Source: Paenibacillus sp. ACRRX (lineage in GTDB: Bacteria > Bacillota > Bacilli > Paenibacillales > Paenibacillaceae). From it: a DNA stretch of 64,000 bases. Of this stretch, positions 8,330 to 18,521 are shown piece by piece. Position numbers and translations under genes: made by a program. Numbering within the stretch: position 1 is the stretch's first letter; each line of letters begins with the position of its first letter. The stretch lies in the NCBI RefSeq assembly GCF_022346885.1, contig NZ_JAKRNK010000001.1, forward strand, positions 248,001 through 312,000, in the 5' to 3' direction. The notes beneath the pieces were generated by a model. It was given only the letters and a program-made list of their open reading frames with translations, was not told the DNA's origin and did no database searches.

Positions 8330-9670
8330 ATGAAAAATGAGCAATGGACTTCGAAGATTGGATTTATATTAGCGTCAGCAGGATCTGCTATCGGGCTGGG
8401 GGCAATTTGGAAATTTCCAAATGTCGTAGCAACGAGCGGAGGCGGCGCTTTTTTTCTTGTGTTTCTATTATTTACGTTAGGCATCGGCCTTCCGCTGCTG
8501 CTTGCGGAATTTGTTATCGGTCGCAGTACAGGCAAAGAAGCAGTTTCTGCCTATAAAGACTTGGCGCCAAAGAGTCGTTGGCACTGGATTGGTTATTTAG
8601 GTATGGCAACGTGTTCGATCTTGTTATCCTTTTACAGTGTAGTAGGCGGCTGGATTGTCCTTTATTTTATCAAAGCGCTGACAGGCCAACTACTGCATCA
8701 TGGTGAGGATTACGGTGTTCTTTTCCAAACGACGACCAGCGATCCGTATATGGCTGTGCTATCTCAGGCAGGTTTTATGCTGCTTACGATTCTAATCGTT
8801 GCCAGAGGTGTAAAGGGTGGCATCGAGAAGGCGAGTCGTATTATGATGCCAGGGCTATTCATTATATTTGTCATTCTCATGATCAGATCCCTAACGCTGC
8901 CAGGGATGGGAGCAGGACTTACTTATTTTCTGAAGCCTGACTTTAGCCGGATGACCTCGGAAGCGGTGCTGTATGCGTTGGGGCAATCGTTCTTCTGCTT
9001 AAGCGTAGGGGGTTCCTGCATGGTAACGTATAGCTCCTACTTAGGAAAAAAGGACCCATTGGGCAAACCGGCGCTGACAGTCGTAGGGCTAAATTTGATG
9101 ACGTCCTTAATGGCCGGCATCGCGATTTTTCCAGCGTTGTTTGCTTTAGGTATGAAGCCCGCGGACGGACCGGGGCTGTTGTTTATTACGCTGCCTGCAA
9201 TGTTCGAGAAGCTGCCGTATGGCACGCTGTTTATCGCAATCTTTCTAGCGTTGTTCCTGTTTGCAACGCTAACCTCAGCGTTTTCGCTGCTTGAGATTGT
9301 AGTGGCTGCGTTTGCACATGGCGAACCGAAGCGTCGGCGCAACATGTGCTGGCTGTTCGGGACCATTATTTTCTTGCTCGGCGTGCCTTCTGCTTTGTCA
9401 TTTGGCATGGAAGAACTATCCTTCATGGGCAAGACCGTATTCGAATGGGCGGACTTTGCCGTTACCAATGTGATGCTGCCTCTTGGGGTACTGTTAATCT
9501 CTGTCTTTGTCGGATATCGCTATCCGAAGGAGCGTCTGCAGACAGAGTGGTCAAGCATAGCTCCGGCATGGCGCACAGGCTTGCGTGTATATTTGTTTAT
9601 GCTGCGGTTTGTGCTGCCAATTATCGTATTAATTGTGTTTCTGAACGGGATGAAGTGGCTGCCTTTGTAA
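8330..9670 (+). CDS. Sodium-dependent transporter, neurotransmitter:sodium symporter (NSS/SNF) family, copy 1
   Basis: A 446-residue membrane protein. The N-terminus is the NSS signature [20 protein letters not shown] followed by IWKFP and [10 protein letters not shown], the TM1 region that binds Na+ and substrate in LeuT. About eleven or twelve membrane spans follow, with [21 protein letters not shown] corresponding to TM6/7. Length and pattern match bacterial 11-TM NSS proteins such as YocR and YhdH. These import amino acids or related solutes with Na+; the substrate is unknown. The ATG at 8330 follows GGAGG; the frame upstream to 8276 is rejected. The next gene is a paralogue starting 53 bp on, and the two are likely co-transcribed. 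Confidence 0.92.
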   Translation: MKNEQWTSKIGFILASAGSAIGLGAIWKFPNVVATSGGGAFFLVFLLFTLGIGLPLLLAEFVIGRSTGKEAVSAYKDLAPKSRWHWIGYLGMATCSILLSFYSVVGGWIVLYFIKALTGQLLHHGEDYGVLFQTTTSDPYMAVLSQAGFMLLTILIVARGVKGGIEKASRIMMPGLFIIFVILMIRSLTLPGMGAGLTYFLKPDFSRMTSEAVLYALGQSFFCLSVGGSCMVTYSSYLGKKDPLGKPALTVVGLNLMTSLMAGIAIFPALFALGMKPADGPGLLFITLPAMFEKLPYGTLFIAIFLALFLFATLTSAFSLLEIVVAAFAHGEPKRRRNMCWLFGTIIFLLGVPSALSFGMEELSFMGKTVFEWADFAVTNVMLPLGVLLISVFVGYRYPKERLQTEWSSIAPAWRTGLRVYLFMLRFVLPIIVLIVFLNGMKWLPL

Positions 9671-9722
9671 TAGATGCGTAACCATCAGGGGAGCTATGGC
9701 AGCATGAATGGAGGAAGTTGTC

Positions 9723-11075
9723 TTGGAAACGAAGGAGCAATGGACGTCGAAACTGGGCTTTATACTGGCGTCCGCCGGGTCAGCAATCGGACTTGGCGCA
9801 ATATGGAAATTCCCAAATACAGTGGCAACAAGCGGGGGCGGGGCTTTCTTCCTGCTCTTTATACTGTTTACACTGCTGATAGGGATGCCGCTCTTGATAG
9901 CGGAATTTGTAATTGGACGCAGTACAGGGAAAGAAGCGATCTCTGCTTATCGGAAGCTTGCACCCGGAACCAAGTGGCATTGGGTAGGCTATTTAGGCAT
10001 GGGAACCTGCTTTTTGCTGTTATCCTATTACAGCGTAGTTGGCGGCTGGATCTTGTTGTATTTTGTACGAAGTATATTTGGCAGTTTGCTGCATGCGGGC
10101 AATTCGTACAGCCAGCTGTTTGCGGACACAGTATCTGATCCGTGGCTGGCTGTACTGGCCCAATTTGGCTTTATGCTTATTACGATTCTTGTGGTTGGAC
10201 AAGGGGTTAAGAAGGGGATTGAGCGTGCAAGCCGTCTATTAATGCCTGGTTTGTTCATCCTGTTTTTGGTGCTTATTGTTAGATCCTTGACACTGCCCGG
10301 CATGGAAGCAGGAATTCGTTATTTCCTCATGCCTGACTTTGAACATATGACGGGCAAGGCGATTCTGAATGCGCTAGGGCAATCGTTCTTCTGCTTGAGT
10401 GTAGGGGTATCCGTAATGGTAACCTACAGTTCCTATTTGAACAAGAAAGAGTCACTTACACGTTCCGCCGTTTCGGTGGTCGGATTAAACGTGCTTACTT
10501 CCTTTATGGCGGGTCTGGCAATCTTTCCTGCGCTGTTTTCGCTGGGGATGAAGCCAGCGGAAGGGCCTGGTTTGCTGTTTGTTACGCTGCCGGCTGTGTT
10601 TGAGCAAATGATGGGTGGTTCGATCTTTATCGCGATCTTCCTTGCCTTGTTTTTATTTGCTACATTCACTTCGGCATTCTCAATGCTCGAAATTTTGGTT
10701 GCGGCATATGCAAAGCCCCAAGTACACAATCGTAAAAGACTAAGTTGGATATTCGGCTGTATTATTTTTGTTGTTGGGGTTCCATTTGCACTTTCGTTTG
10801 GTGTATTAGGAGATGTAACGTTGTTTGGCAAGTCTTTATTTGATGCGGCAGACTATCTGGTTACGAATGTATTAATGCCAATTGGAGTTCTATTGATTGC
10901 CTTGTTTGTCGGTTACCGTTTCCCAAAAGATAGATTAGTCGAAGAGATGAAGACAGAACCTTTGTGGTGGCGCAAGAGCTTGGCTGCCTACGTGTTTATG
11001 CTTCGTTATGTGATTCCGGTTATTATTATTATCGTCTTCTTAAATGTGCTGGGTCTGCTCCCGTTAGGCTCCTAA
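9723..11075 (+). CDS. Sodium-dependent transporter, NSS family, copy 2 (tandem paralogue)
   Basis: About 450 residues, closely similar to the preceding gene along its whole length. Shared blocks include [20 protein letters not shown], the GGGAFFL segment, [13 protein letters not shown] and [12 protein letters not shown]. The two proteins plainly arose by gene duplication. The start is taken as TTG at 9723, with GGAGG eight bases upstream; an ATG at 9708 overlaps that ribosome-binding site. A strong hairpin terminator follows 16 bp after the stop. The two copies differ mainly in the loop after TM1/2 and in the cytoplasmic C-terminus, so specificity may have diverged. Membrane located; substrate not deducible. 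Confidence 0.92.
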   Translation: METKEQWTSKLGFILASAGSAIGLGAIWKFPNTVATSGGGAFFLLFILFTLLIGMPLLIAEFVIGRSTGKEAISAYRKLAPGTKWHWVGYLGMGTCFLLLSYYSVVGGWILLYFVRSIFGSLLHAGNSYSQLFADTVSDPWLAVLAQFGFMLITILVVGQGVKKGIERASRLLMPGLFILFLVLIVRSLTLPGMEAGIRYFLMPDFEHMTGKAILNALGQSFFCLSVGVSVMVTYSSYLNKKESLTRSAVSVVGLNVLTSFMAGLAIFPALFSLGMKPAEGPGLLFVTLPAVFEQMMGGSIFIAIFLALFLFATFTSAFSMLEILVAAYAKPQVHNRKRLSWIFGCIIFVVGVPFALSFGVLGDVTLFGKSLFDAADYLVTNVLMPIGVLLIALFVGYRFPKDRLVEEMKTEPLWWRKSLAAYVFMLRYVIPVIIIIVFLNVLGLLPLGS

Positions 11076-11090
11076 ATATTGCAATACAGC

Positions 11091-11122
11091 AAAAAGGCTG
11101 GCGCTTAGGCGCCAGCCTTTTT
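11091..11122. terminator. Bidirectional Rho-independent terminator
   Basis: AAAAAGGCTGGCGC and its exact complement flank a 4-nt TTAG loop, with T runs on both strands. It serves the tandem symporters on plus and the MFS gene on minus, which converge here. Confidence 0.9.
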
Positions 11123-11170
11123 GCGTGATGCTTCGTGTGACCTGTACATGATGGATAACGAACGCTTAGT

Positions 11171-12382
11171 TTACGGACGAACGGAAGATCGCGAACGGCT
11201 GTATAGGGAATAACGCACCCAGATTACATTCAGGAATAAAAAGATGCCGGACATAATAAACAGTCCTTCGATGCCAATAAAACCGGATAATGCTCCGCCA
11301 ACGATTGGGCCAATCGCATTGCCGAGTGCCAACGTACTGCTGTTAAAGCTGTAGGCGCGACTCTCCATGCCATCAGGCGTGTACTTGCGAATTAACGAAT
11401 TGACGGAAGGCATTAATCCACCCATAAACATGCCCAGTAAGAAACGAATGACAAGAAGCTGCCATACGGTACTGACAAAGGCCTGCGGAATTAGGGTGCA
11501 TGCCGCACCTATTAAAGAAAACATCAGGATACGATGAGATCCAACCTTGTCGCTTAGTCGGCCGAGGAGCGGTGAGGCAATCATATTAGACAGGCCTGTA
11601 ACCGCGCTGACGAGTCCCGCCAGAAAAGCGAGATTCTCACGTGATCCGTGCAAATCCTGAACGTAGAGCGGCAAGAGCGACATCGGGCTCAACATGGCAA
11701 ATTGGAGCAAAAATGTTACCGCAAACAATGCAGTAAGCTGCGGAATTCTGCTAAGCTGCTTAAATCCTTCGACTACTGATATTTGCGGCTTGGCCATTGC
11801 TTCTTCCTTATTGAACTGCTCCTTTACCATCAACAGCGCTAACATCGAACCGATAAATAGAAGCGTGCCTGTGATGTAGAAGATGGGGCGATATCCCACC
11901 CAGTCGGCCAACAAACCACCAATAAGCGGACCAAGTATGGTACCTGCGACAGCACCGGATTGCAAGACACCCATCGCAAACCCCATTTGCTTCTTGGGGG
12001 TTGTAGAAGAAACGAGCGCCACGGCAGCAGGATTAAAGCCCGAAATGGTACCGTTCAGCATGCGCAGCAGCAACAGATGAAGGGGACTTGTCGCAAAGCC
12101 CATTAACACTGTAACCACAGCCATACCAAACCCAGAACGAAGCAGCATTACTTTCCGTCCGTACTTATCAGCAAATTTTCCCCAAATCGGCTGGAATATA
12201 AACGAGGTGACAAAGTTGCCCGCAAAGATAAGCCCAGACCAGACACCGATCTGGTGTTGATCTGTGAGACCGATATCTTGCTGCAAATAAAGCGCAAGAA
12301 AAGGAACAACCATCGTCATTCCTGCCATAACTAGAAAGTTGCCGAACCATAAGATGATTAGATTCAACTTCCATTGCTGCAT
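11171..12382 (-). CDS. MFS transporter, DHA1-like drug efflux type
   Basis: A 403-residue protein with twelve predicted membrane spans. The loop 2-3 MFS motif is present as PIWGKFADKYGRKVMLLR, and the second half repeats it as SPLLGRLSDKVGSHRILM. A TM5 antiporter-like motif reads SGAVAGTILGPLIGGLLAD, which places it with proton-driven exporters of the multidrug group (Bmr/NorA-like). Start is ATG at 12382 with a GCGGTGA site. No regulator lies adjacent. Substrate unknown. Confidence 0.87.
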   Translation of the reverse strand: MQQWKLNLIILWFGNFLVMAGMTMVVPFLALYLQQDIGLTDQHQIGVWSGLIFAGNFVTSFIFQPIWGKFADKYGRKVMLLRSGFGMAVVTVLMGFATSPLHLLLLRMLNGTISGFNPAAVALVSSTTPKKQMGFAMGVLQSGAVAGTILGPLIGGLLADWVGYRPIFYITGTLLFIGSMLALLMVKEQFNKEEAMAKPQISVVEGFKQLSRIPQLTALFAVTFLLQFAMLSPMSLLPLYVQDLHGSRENLAFLAGLVSAVTGLSNMIASPLLGRLSDKVGSHRILMFSLIGAACTLIPQAFVSTVWQLLVIRFLLGMFMGGLMPSVNSLIRKYTPDGMESRAYSFNSSTLALGNAIGPIVGGALSGFIGIEGLFIMSGIFLFLNVIWVRYSLYSRSRSSVRP

Positions 12383-12503
12383 AACGATTCACCGCTTTCT
12401 CAGGTCACCGTTCGTCCGATACCAACAACTGGATCCTATTATATCACACTTCGGACATATCGCTTTCGATAACTTCATTGGGAATAGGGAGTGAGTATTT
12501 TTA

Positions 12504-13574
12504 TTAGATCTCATTTTCTTTGTAATAACGAACTATACATTTGATATCAGCGTTCTTAAAAAGCTTCGGCCATTTGGCCTCGTTCCATTCTGAATATCTC
12601 ATCTTATTGCGTACATGCATACCTACACCGATTACATCAGCCTCCTTTTCCTGAACACTTTGAACAAATTGATTAAACTTCCGTTGAAGTGTTTCCTGAA
12701 TCAGTGCCTCCGATATTTTGTCTTCTGGCGTTGTTTCACTCATAGGCGTTGTTAATGTACTGGTGATGTGAAGCCGAATAATGATCTTAGGGACAGGTGC
12801 AGTATGTACGACTTCTATAGAACGCCTTGATTTTGCGTTGTCCAAAATGATCGGTTCATTTCCAGGAAGCTGGTTCTCATTAATATAAAAAGCTCCTTTA
12901 ATACTGTGATTTCGCAGCAAGAGCATATAATTCACTTCCTTTTCAGGTACGATCCCTATCATTTTGCCGCCCCTGAACAAGGACATCCCTCCAATGACCG
13001 CATCATTCTTTAGCTTTACGATACTGGTAATCGGTTCAATGCCAAGCTGCTGCTGATCTCGTACGAAGTTAAACACGGTGGATAAGGAGTAATCATTAAT
13101 TTTTTGCAGCTTTTCCAGCAAAAGATACAGGTGAAAGTCTGTTAGGTCTTCCTTTTGCTGTAGAAAATCTTTGGCTTGTCCCTCATACACCAAAATTCGG
13201 CTCGTTAAAGGAAACTTAGGCTGAAATAATAAATTGCTGATCACTTTAATTACATCAGACTCAGCAATTTCTCTACTAATAATAATGTTTCGGACGTGAC
13301 CCACGACTAAGGCAAACCGTGATTGCAGCGTAAAATGATTGTAAGCCTCTGTGAAATCATGCGCCATGTAACCTTGATAGGTCGACTTGGCTTTACCTTC
13401 CGCAAGCGGTTCTGCATACATGATGCCAAAAAAATATTGATTCGGGTCATCGGTTTTGTCGATGGTGATGGTCTGAATATAGCCGTTCTGGTTAATGATA
13501 CGTTTTGCCTGACAGGATACCGTTAACGATGCCAGGGCAACAAGCACCAGCATAGTCATAATTACACGTTTCAT
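12504..13574 (-). CDS. Spore germination receptor subunit C, Ger(x)C family lipoprotein
   Basis: A 356-residue lipoprotein with signal peptide MKRVIMTMLVLVALASLTVS followed by C at 21. The mature part is the Ger(x)C fold: GYIQTITIDKTDDPNQYFF near the N-terminus and a C-terminal domain ending around ADVIGVGMHVRN, a recognisable family motif. GerC subunits sit on the outer face of the spore inner membrane and work with GerA- and GerB-type subunits to sense nutrients. The gene is last in the operon; its ATG start overlaps the stop of the B subunit (ATGA). Confidence 0.9.
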   Translation of the reverse strand: MKRVIMTMLVLVALASLTVSCQAKRIINQNGYIQTITIDKTDDPNQYFFGIMYAEPLAEGKAKSTYQGYMAHDFTEAYNHFTLQSRFALVVGHVRNIIISREIAESDVIKVISNLLFQPKFPLTSRILVYEGQAKDFLQQKEDLTDFHLYLLLEKLQKINDYSLSTVFNFVRDQQQLGIEPITSIVKLKNDAVIGGMSLFRGGKMIGIVPEKEVNYMLLLRNHSIKGAFYINENQLPGNEPIILDNAKSRRSIEVVHTAPVPKIIIRLHITSTLTTPMSETTPEDKISEALIQETLQRKFNQFVQSVQEKEADVIGVGMHVRNKMRYSEWNEAKWPKLFKNADIKCIVRYYKENEI

Positions 13575-14701
13575 CCCGGATTTACCCCTTTCTGCTGGGA
13601 GGATGAATGGGGTTCGACCGGATGATCAGATGCATTAGCTTGAAGGGGCTTATATGGCAAGCACAGCAGCAAAACGATGTATATGATCAACAAGCTAAAG
13701 CCAGCCGCACCTTGTACCGTTGTGACGATTTCACGCTGTGCTTCATTAAGCGGCACATGACTTAGCAGCACCAATACGAAGCCAAATGCGACATAGTTAT
13801 GCAGCTTATGGTCATTTTTTTGCATCTGCTTAAGCCCTTCATTCGCACCCCACAAATATAAGCTGCTGCTTAAGAGTGACGAGAATAGAAAGAAAATAAA
13901 CAATAGATCGGTTAAATATTCTAATGTGGACAGCCTAGTAGCTCCATATAGGCGCAGAACAACGTATCGTACGTTTACAAGATGGTAGTGAGAAAGCAAG
14001 CCTTGAGCGAGAATGCAATACATCGTGTAATAACAACCAACAAGGGTTAAGGCTCCGGTTGTATGACGAATCCATTTGGTATCAGGAGAGATATGTGGAC
14101 TCATTATCAGCAGCATTTCAAATCCTAAAAAGGCGCTGATTACCTGTAATGCCCCTTTTATTGTCCATTCCCCGCCTTGTAGGAAGAAGGGTGTTAAGCG
14201 GGTTAAGGTAAAATCGTTAAATTGCAGCAGTTCCAGGGCAATAATCCAGATGGACAGCAGAAACAGAACGATCGACGTTTTAGACATCGTATACAACCCA
14301 TGATAGGAAATATACAAAATAACCACGATCATAATCGTCCCTGTCATGGTGATATTAACGGTGACGTCATTGGTGAACTGCAGCATCTTTACATAGGTGA
14401 ACACGATATCAAAGGCGATACAGATGTAAAGAATAATGGAAAAAGAAATAAGCGGGTGAGCGATCCATTTTGGAAAATGGTGCTGCAGTACTTGGAAGAT
14501 AGATTGGCGCTTATGTTTGTGCAGGCCCACATACATCAGTCGCATAACGCCGATCATTAGCAGCGTATAACCAATCAACATGATCCAACTATTTGTTCCA
14601 AATTCTCTAGTTACGACAGACGGCAGTTGAAAGAACAGCACTCCGCGTACAACCATAAAGATGAGAGTGGCAACGGCGTATCCTTTTAGCTGCGGGTTCA
14701 T
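13571..14701 (-). CDS. Spore germination receptor subunit B, GerB/endospore germination permease family
   Basis: A 376-residue integral membrane protein with about ten membrane segments, belonging to the APC-superfamily-related spore permease family (GerAB, GerBB, GerKB). The family region near LQVISAFLGFEMLLIMSPHI around residues 185-205 is recognisable. It would form the nutrient-binding membrane core of the receptor in the spore inner membrane. It is coupled by 4-bp ATGA overlaps to the genes on both sides, giving order A-B-C. Confidence 0.92.
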   Translation of the reverse strand: MNPQLKGYAVATLIFMVVRGVLFFQLPSVVTREFGTNSWIMLIGYTLLMIGVMRLMYVGLHKHKRQSIFQVLQHHFPKWIAHPLISFSIILYICIAFDIVFTYVKMLQFTNDVTVNITMTGTIMIVVILYISYHGLYTMSKTSIVLFLLSIWIIALELLQFNDFTLTRLTPFFLQGGEWTIKGALQVISAFLGFEMLLIMSPHISPDTKWIRHTTGALTLVGCYYTMYCILAQGLLSHYHLVNVRYVVLRLYGATRLSTLEYLTDLLFIFFLFSSLLSSSLYLWGANEGLKQMQKNDHKLHNYVAFGFVLVLLSHVPLNEAQREIVTTVQGAAGFSLLIIYIVLLLCLPYKPLQANASDHPVEPHSSSQQKGVNPG

Positions 14702-16122
14702 GAGTCAGACTCTCCTTTAGGGGATGTAGATGAATCAGCTACAGTGTGCGGCAGCTTTTCTTTACTTAAAAATGCAAATTGAAATAGATTATCTAGCAGT
14801 ACATATTCTTGTTTAAGTGTCCTTAGATGGCAGACATGTGTAACAAACAGGGCAATAAATAAAAAAATACCAAAGTAACCTAAATATCCAGCAAGAATAA
14901 TGCTGACAAATCGCAGAATCCTCATGGACGTCTCCATCGTGTAATTGGGCACAATAAAGGAGGACAACGCGCTCGCTGCTACGGCTACAATTAGTACGTT
15001 ACTGGCCAAACCAGCTTGTACGACGGCTTGACCGATTACAAGACCACCTACGATGCCTATCGTCTGAGCAATCTTTGTGGGAAGCCTGGCCCCTGCTTCA
15101 CGCAGCAGCTCAATCACACCCTCCATCAACAGTGCCTCAACCATGGGTTCAAATGGAACACGCAGCCGCGATTCCACGATGGTTTGCAGAAGCGAAGGCG
15201 GGACAAGCTGATAATGATAGGTTGTAACGGCTACGTAGAAGGCGCTAAACACAAGCGATAGGGCAAAAGCAACAAACCGCAGTATACGGATAAATAAGCT
15301 GAAGTGCCATCGTTCATATGCATCGCCCGATACGGCAAAAAAGTCGGTTAAACGAGCAGGCGCTATAATAACGGTCGGACTTTCACTTGTAATAATAGCT
15401 ACTTTTCCATGAATTAGATGATTGCTGACTACATCTGGTCGTTCTGTTCCAAGCCACTGCGGAAATATAGAATACGAATTGTCTTCAATCCGTTTTGCGA
15501 TGACGTTGCCGTCAAGCGCCTGCTTTAATTTGAGCTTGGATAAACGTGTTATGGCTTCATCAACCACAGGAGGATGAGCGGTGCCTTCCAAATAGAGCAA
15601 GTATGCGATAACAGGCTGATATCGACCAACATCAAACTTATGAACTTTAAGGGAATGAGAACGAATACGTCTGCGAATAAGCGAGATGTTTGTAGTGGAT
15701 TGCTCTACAAACGCGTCGTGCGGCCCAGTTATGATCGCCTCTCTATTGGACGATTCTATGGCACGAGAGTCAGGACTTCCTGCCGAGATGCGATATATTT
15801 TGCCGCAATATATTCCACCTAGCTCACCATCCAGCACGGCTTCCTCCAGTGTTTGGAGGATTTGCTCCGGCGTCTGGCCCTCTACTTCATTCCAGACGTG
15901 TATGAGACGCTGCAAACCCACAGTCGTGGATGCATCTTCAAAGAAACGTGATACCAGTTCGTGATATTGCGATTTGTCCAGCAGATGGTCAAAGTAATAA
16001 AGGGTCATCTGTTTATCAGCTATATCCTGTATTGTCAAATCAGCGCAGTCCTGAAATCGCTGGAGAAAAAGGGCGTTCCAGTCGATATCCTCTTCGATGG
16101 TCCCGTAAGTTGACATAGTCAC
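14698..16122 (-). CDS. Spore germination receptor subunit A, GerA family
   Basis: A 474-residue protein. The N-terminal half (about 1-275) is the cytosolic domain with DCADLTIQDIADKQMTLYYF. The second half has membrane segments and the conserved stretch VPFEPMVEALLMEGVIELLR, which is characteristic of GerA-family proteins. GTG at 16122 follows GGAGG at about 10 bases and is preferred; ATG two codons later is possible. It is the first gene of the A-B-C operon and would assemble with the other two subunits to release Ca-dipicolinate on nutrient binding. The nutrient is unknown. Confidence 0.92.
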   Translation of the reverse strand: MTMSTYGTIEEDIDWNALFLQRFQDCADLTIQDIADKQMTLYYFDHLLDKSQYHELVSRFFEDASTTVGLQRLIHVWNEVEGQTPEQILQTLEEAVLDGELGGIYCGKIYRISAGSPDSRAIESSNREAIITGPHDAFVEQSTTNISLIRRRIRSHSLKVHKFDVGRYQPVIAYLLYLEGTAHPPVVDEAITRLSKLKLKQALDGNVIAKRIEDNSYSIFPQWLGTERPDVVSNHLIHGKVAIITSESPTVIIAPARLTDFFAVSGDAYERWHFSLFIRILRFVAFALSLVFSAFYVAVTTYHYQLVPPSLLQTIVESRLRVPFEPMVEALLMEGVIELLREAGARLPTKIAQTIGIVGGLVIGQAVVQAGLASNVLIVAVAASALSSFIVPNYTMETSMRILRFVSIILAGYLGYFGIFLFIALFVTHVCHLRTLKQEYVLLDNLFQFAFLSKEKLPHTVADSSTSPKGESDS

Positions 16123-16446
16123 AGCTCAGATACCTCCTTCATACCATGATTAGCCTTTAGGGTGTGCAAGAAAAAGGATTTTATGAGTTTCCTCTTTGAA
16201 ACATACTCGTTCATTAAGGTGATGTGTGCTCGATTGCAAGTCAGACGAGACAGAAAGGTTATTTACAGCAGGACTATAATTAAGGTATATGGACATGATT
16301 CATCCGGTTCATTTCCGTACGAATGTCAACAGATTGTCATAGCTTCATAGAAGGGTGTAGTTGTGGCGAGATGAGAAACAGGGCATAATGGTAGCGGTAG
16401 GTTGTTCCAAAAAGTACATTATTCCATTCAAGGTGAGGATACGTAA
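16123..16446. other. Divergent intergenic region between the germination operon and hemE
   Basis: No gene is supported in these 324 bp. It should hold the forespore-type promoter of the germination operon (minus) and the hemE promoter (plus). I could not pick either with confidence. The ribosome-binding sites for both ends (GGAGG at the left, AAGGTGAGG at the right) are visible. Confidence 0.6.
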
Positions 16447-17496
16447 ATGACATATAATGATCGATTTATTCGTGCATGCCGCAAGGAGCAGGTAGACCGT
16501 CTTCCGGTATGGTATATGCGTCAAGCAGGCAGATATGATCCGGATTATCGCAAAATAAAAGAGAAGTACAGCCTGCTCGAAATATGCCAACAGCCCGAAC
16601 TTGCTGCAGAAGTGACAATGATGCCGGTGCGTAAGCTGGGTGTAGATGCAGCTATTTTGTACTCTGATATTATGAATCCGGTTGCTTCTATCGGCGTAGA
16701 CTTTGATATTGTGGCGCAGGTAGGACCTGTTATACACGATCCGATCCGCACGAAAGCACAGATAGATCGTTTGCGTCCAGTTGATCCAGAAGGAGATCTG
16801 GGTCATATTCTGGAAACGATTCGTATTCTGGATCGTGAACTGGATGTTCCGCTTATTACGTTTGCAGGAGCACCGTTTACGATTGCAAGTTATTTAATCG
16901 AAGGAAAACCTTCCAAATCGTACATCCGTACGAAGACGATGATGTATGAATCGCCGGAATTGTGGTTCTCCTTAATGGATAAGCTTGGGGACATGGTTAT
17001 TGAATATGTGCGCGCCCAAGTCAAGCATGGAGCAAAGGCGTTCCAATTATTTGACAGCTGGGTTGGATCGTTGTCGCCACGTGATTTCTCTACCTATGTG
17101 CTGCCGACGATGGAGCGTATCTTTCATGCGGTGTCTGACCTTAATGTTCCCAAAATTTATTTCCCAGGTGTAAGTTCGGGAGAACTGCTGCCGTTACTGC
17201 ATCAATTGCAAACGAATGTAATCGGCTTAGACTGGCGCGTATCAATAGAAGAGGGACGTCGCAGATTGGACCATAAGTTTGCTGTTCAGGGCAACTTAGA
17301 TCCTTATTTATTAACAGGACCAATGTCTGTTATAGAACGAGAAGCCAAGCACATTATGGATCTTGGCATGAAAGAACCGGGCTTTATTTTTAACTTAGGG
17401 CATGGATTATTTCCAGAAGCTTCATTAGATAAATTAAAGCAGTTGACAGCGTTCGTTCACCGTTATTCTGAAGAACAGTTGTCCAAGCTGAAGTAA
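16447..17496 (+). CDS. hemE: Uroporphyrinogen III decarboxylase
   Basis: A 349-residue cytoplasmic enzyme converting uroporphyrinogen III to coproporphyrinogen III by four decarboxylations. The N-terminal signature RLPVWYMRQAGRY holds the two arginines that contact the substrate carboxylates. Further conserved elements are ILYSDIMNPVASIGVDF with the catalytic Asp, FAGAPFTIASYLIEG and the C-terminal NLGHGLFPEA. Start ATG follows AAGGTGAGG. It is the first gene of hemE-hemH-hemY, in the order known from Bacillus. Confidence 0.97.
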   Translation: MTYNDRFIRACRKEQVDRLPVWYMRQAGRYDPDYRKIKEKYSLLEICQQPELAAEVTMMPVRKLGVDAAILYSDIMNPVASIGVDFDIVAQVGPVIHDPIRTKAQIDRLRPVDPEGDLGHILETIRILDRELDVPLITFAGAPFTIASYLIEGKPSKSYIRTKTMMYESPELWFSLMDKLGDMVIEYVRAQVKHGAKAFQLFDSWVGSLSPRDFSTYVLPTMERIFHAVSDLNVPKIYFPGVSSGELLPLLHQLQTNVIGLDWRVSIEEGRRRLDHKFAVQGNLDPYLLTGPMSVIEREAKHIMDLGMKEPGFIFNLGHGLFPEASLDKLKQLTAFVHRYSEEQLSKLK

Positions 17497-17509
17497 GGAG
17501 GCATGTAGG

Positions 17510-18454
17510 ATGAGTAAACGCAAAGTTGGCGTGCTGGTCATGTCGTACGGCACACCGTCTGGAATGGATCAGATCGAGGCCTACTACACGCATATTAGAC
17601 GCGGAAATCCGCCTTCTGCGGACCAATTGGAGGAGCTTAGCTCCCGCTATGAGGCAATTGTAGGCGGCGTATTCCCGTTGAGAGAGCACACAAATTTACA
17701 GGTTGCTGCTTTGCAAGCCGAGCTTGACCAGCGCACTTCTGCACAGGATGTACAGTATGTGTGCTATCAAGGGCTGAAGCATGCTGCACCGTTTATTGAA
17801 GACGGCATCGCGAGTATGGCGCAGGATGGAATACATGAGGCTATCGGTATTGTATTGGCGCCGCATTATTCCGTCATGAGTATTGGCGGATACTTAAAGC
17901 GCGCGAAGGAAGAAGCGGAGAAGCATGACATCGATTTCCGTGGAGTGGAAAGCTATCATTTGCATCCGAAGCTGGTGGAAGCTTTGGCGATCCGCGTCAA
18001 AGAGCAGCTGGAAGCGTATGAGCAAGAAGGCGTCAGCAGTGAAGACGTTCATGTATTATTTAGCGCACATAGTCTGCCAACTCGGATACTGGAGATGAAT
18101 GATCCTTATCCAGCGCAGTTGCTCGAGACGTCCGAGGCGATTGCCGAGCAATGTTTTCTAGATGAAGACCAGTGGCGATTCACGTGGCAAAGTGCCGGTC
18201 AGACAGGAACGCCGTGGTTAGGTCCGGATATTTTGGACACGCTGCAAACCGTCAAAGCGGAAGGCAAGACACATGTATTGTCTGCTCCAATCGGCTTTGT
18301 ATCCGACCATCTGGAAGTGTTATACGATCTGGACATTGAGACTACTCAGCGAGCACAGGAACTTGGTGTGGGCTTTAAGCGCACGCGTTCCTTGAACCAT
18401 GATCCGTTATACATTCAGGTGCTGGCCGATTCCGTTATGCTTGCAGAGCAATAA
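17510..18454 (+). CDS. hemH: Ferrochelatase (coproporphyrin III type)
   Basis: A 314-residue protein of the HemH/CpfC family. The N-terminus KVGVLVMSYGTPSG is followed by YYTHIRRGNPPSADQLEEL, close to the B. subtilis enzyme. LAPHYSVMSIGGY contains the metal-binding His region and VLFSAHSLPTRI the conserved active-site His. In Firmicutes this enzyme inserts iron into coproporphyrin III rather than protoporphyrin IX (established for the pathway). It starts 14 bp after hemE with AAGGAGG, so it is in the same operon. Confidence 0.96.
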   Translation: MSKRKVGVLVMSYGTPSGMDQIEAYYTHIRRGNPPSADQLEELSSRYEAIVGGVFPLREHTNLQVAALQAELDQRTSAQDVQYVCYQGLKHAAPFIEDGIASMAQDGIHEAIGIVLAPHYSVMSIGGYLKRAKEEAEKHDIDFRGVESYHLHPKLVEALAIRVKEQLEAYEQEGVSSEDVHVLFSAHSLPTRILEMNDPYPAQLLETSEAIAEQCFLDEDQWRFTWQSAGQTGTPWLGPDILDTLQTVKAEGKTHVLSAPIGFVSDHLEVLYDLDIETTQRAQELGVGFKRTRSLNHDPLYIQVLADSVMLAEQ

Positions 18455-18521
18455 GAACATAACGGTGGTCCAATCTTTTGAAGTGAAATGAATTCGAATG
18501 ATGCAGAAAGAAGGGCTCATG

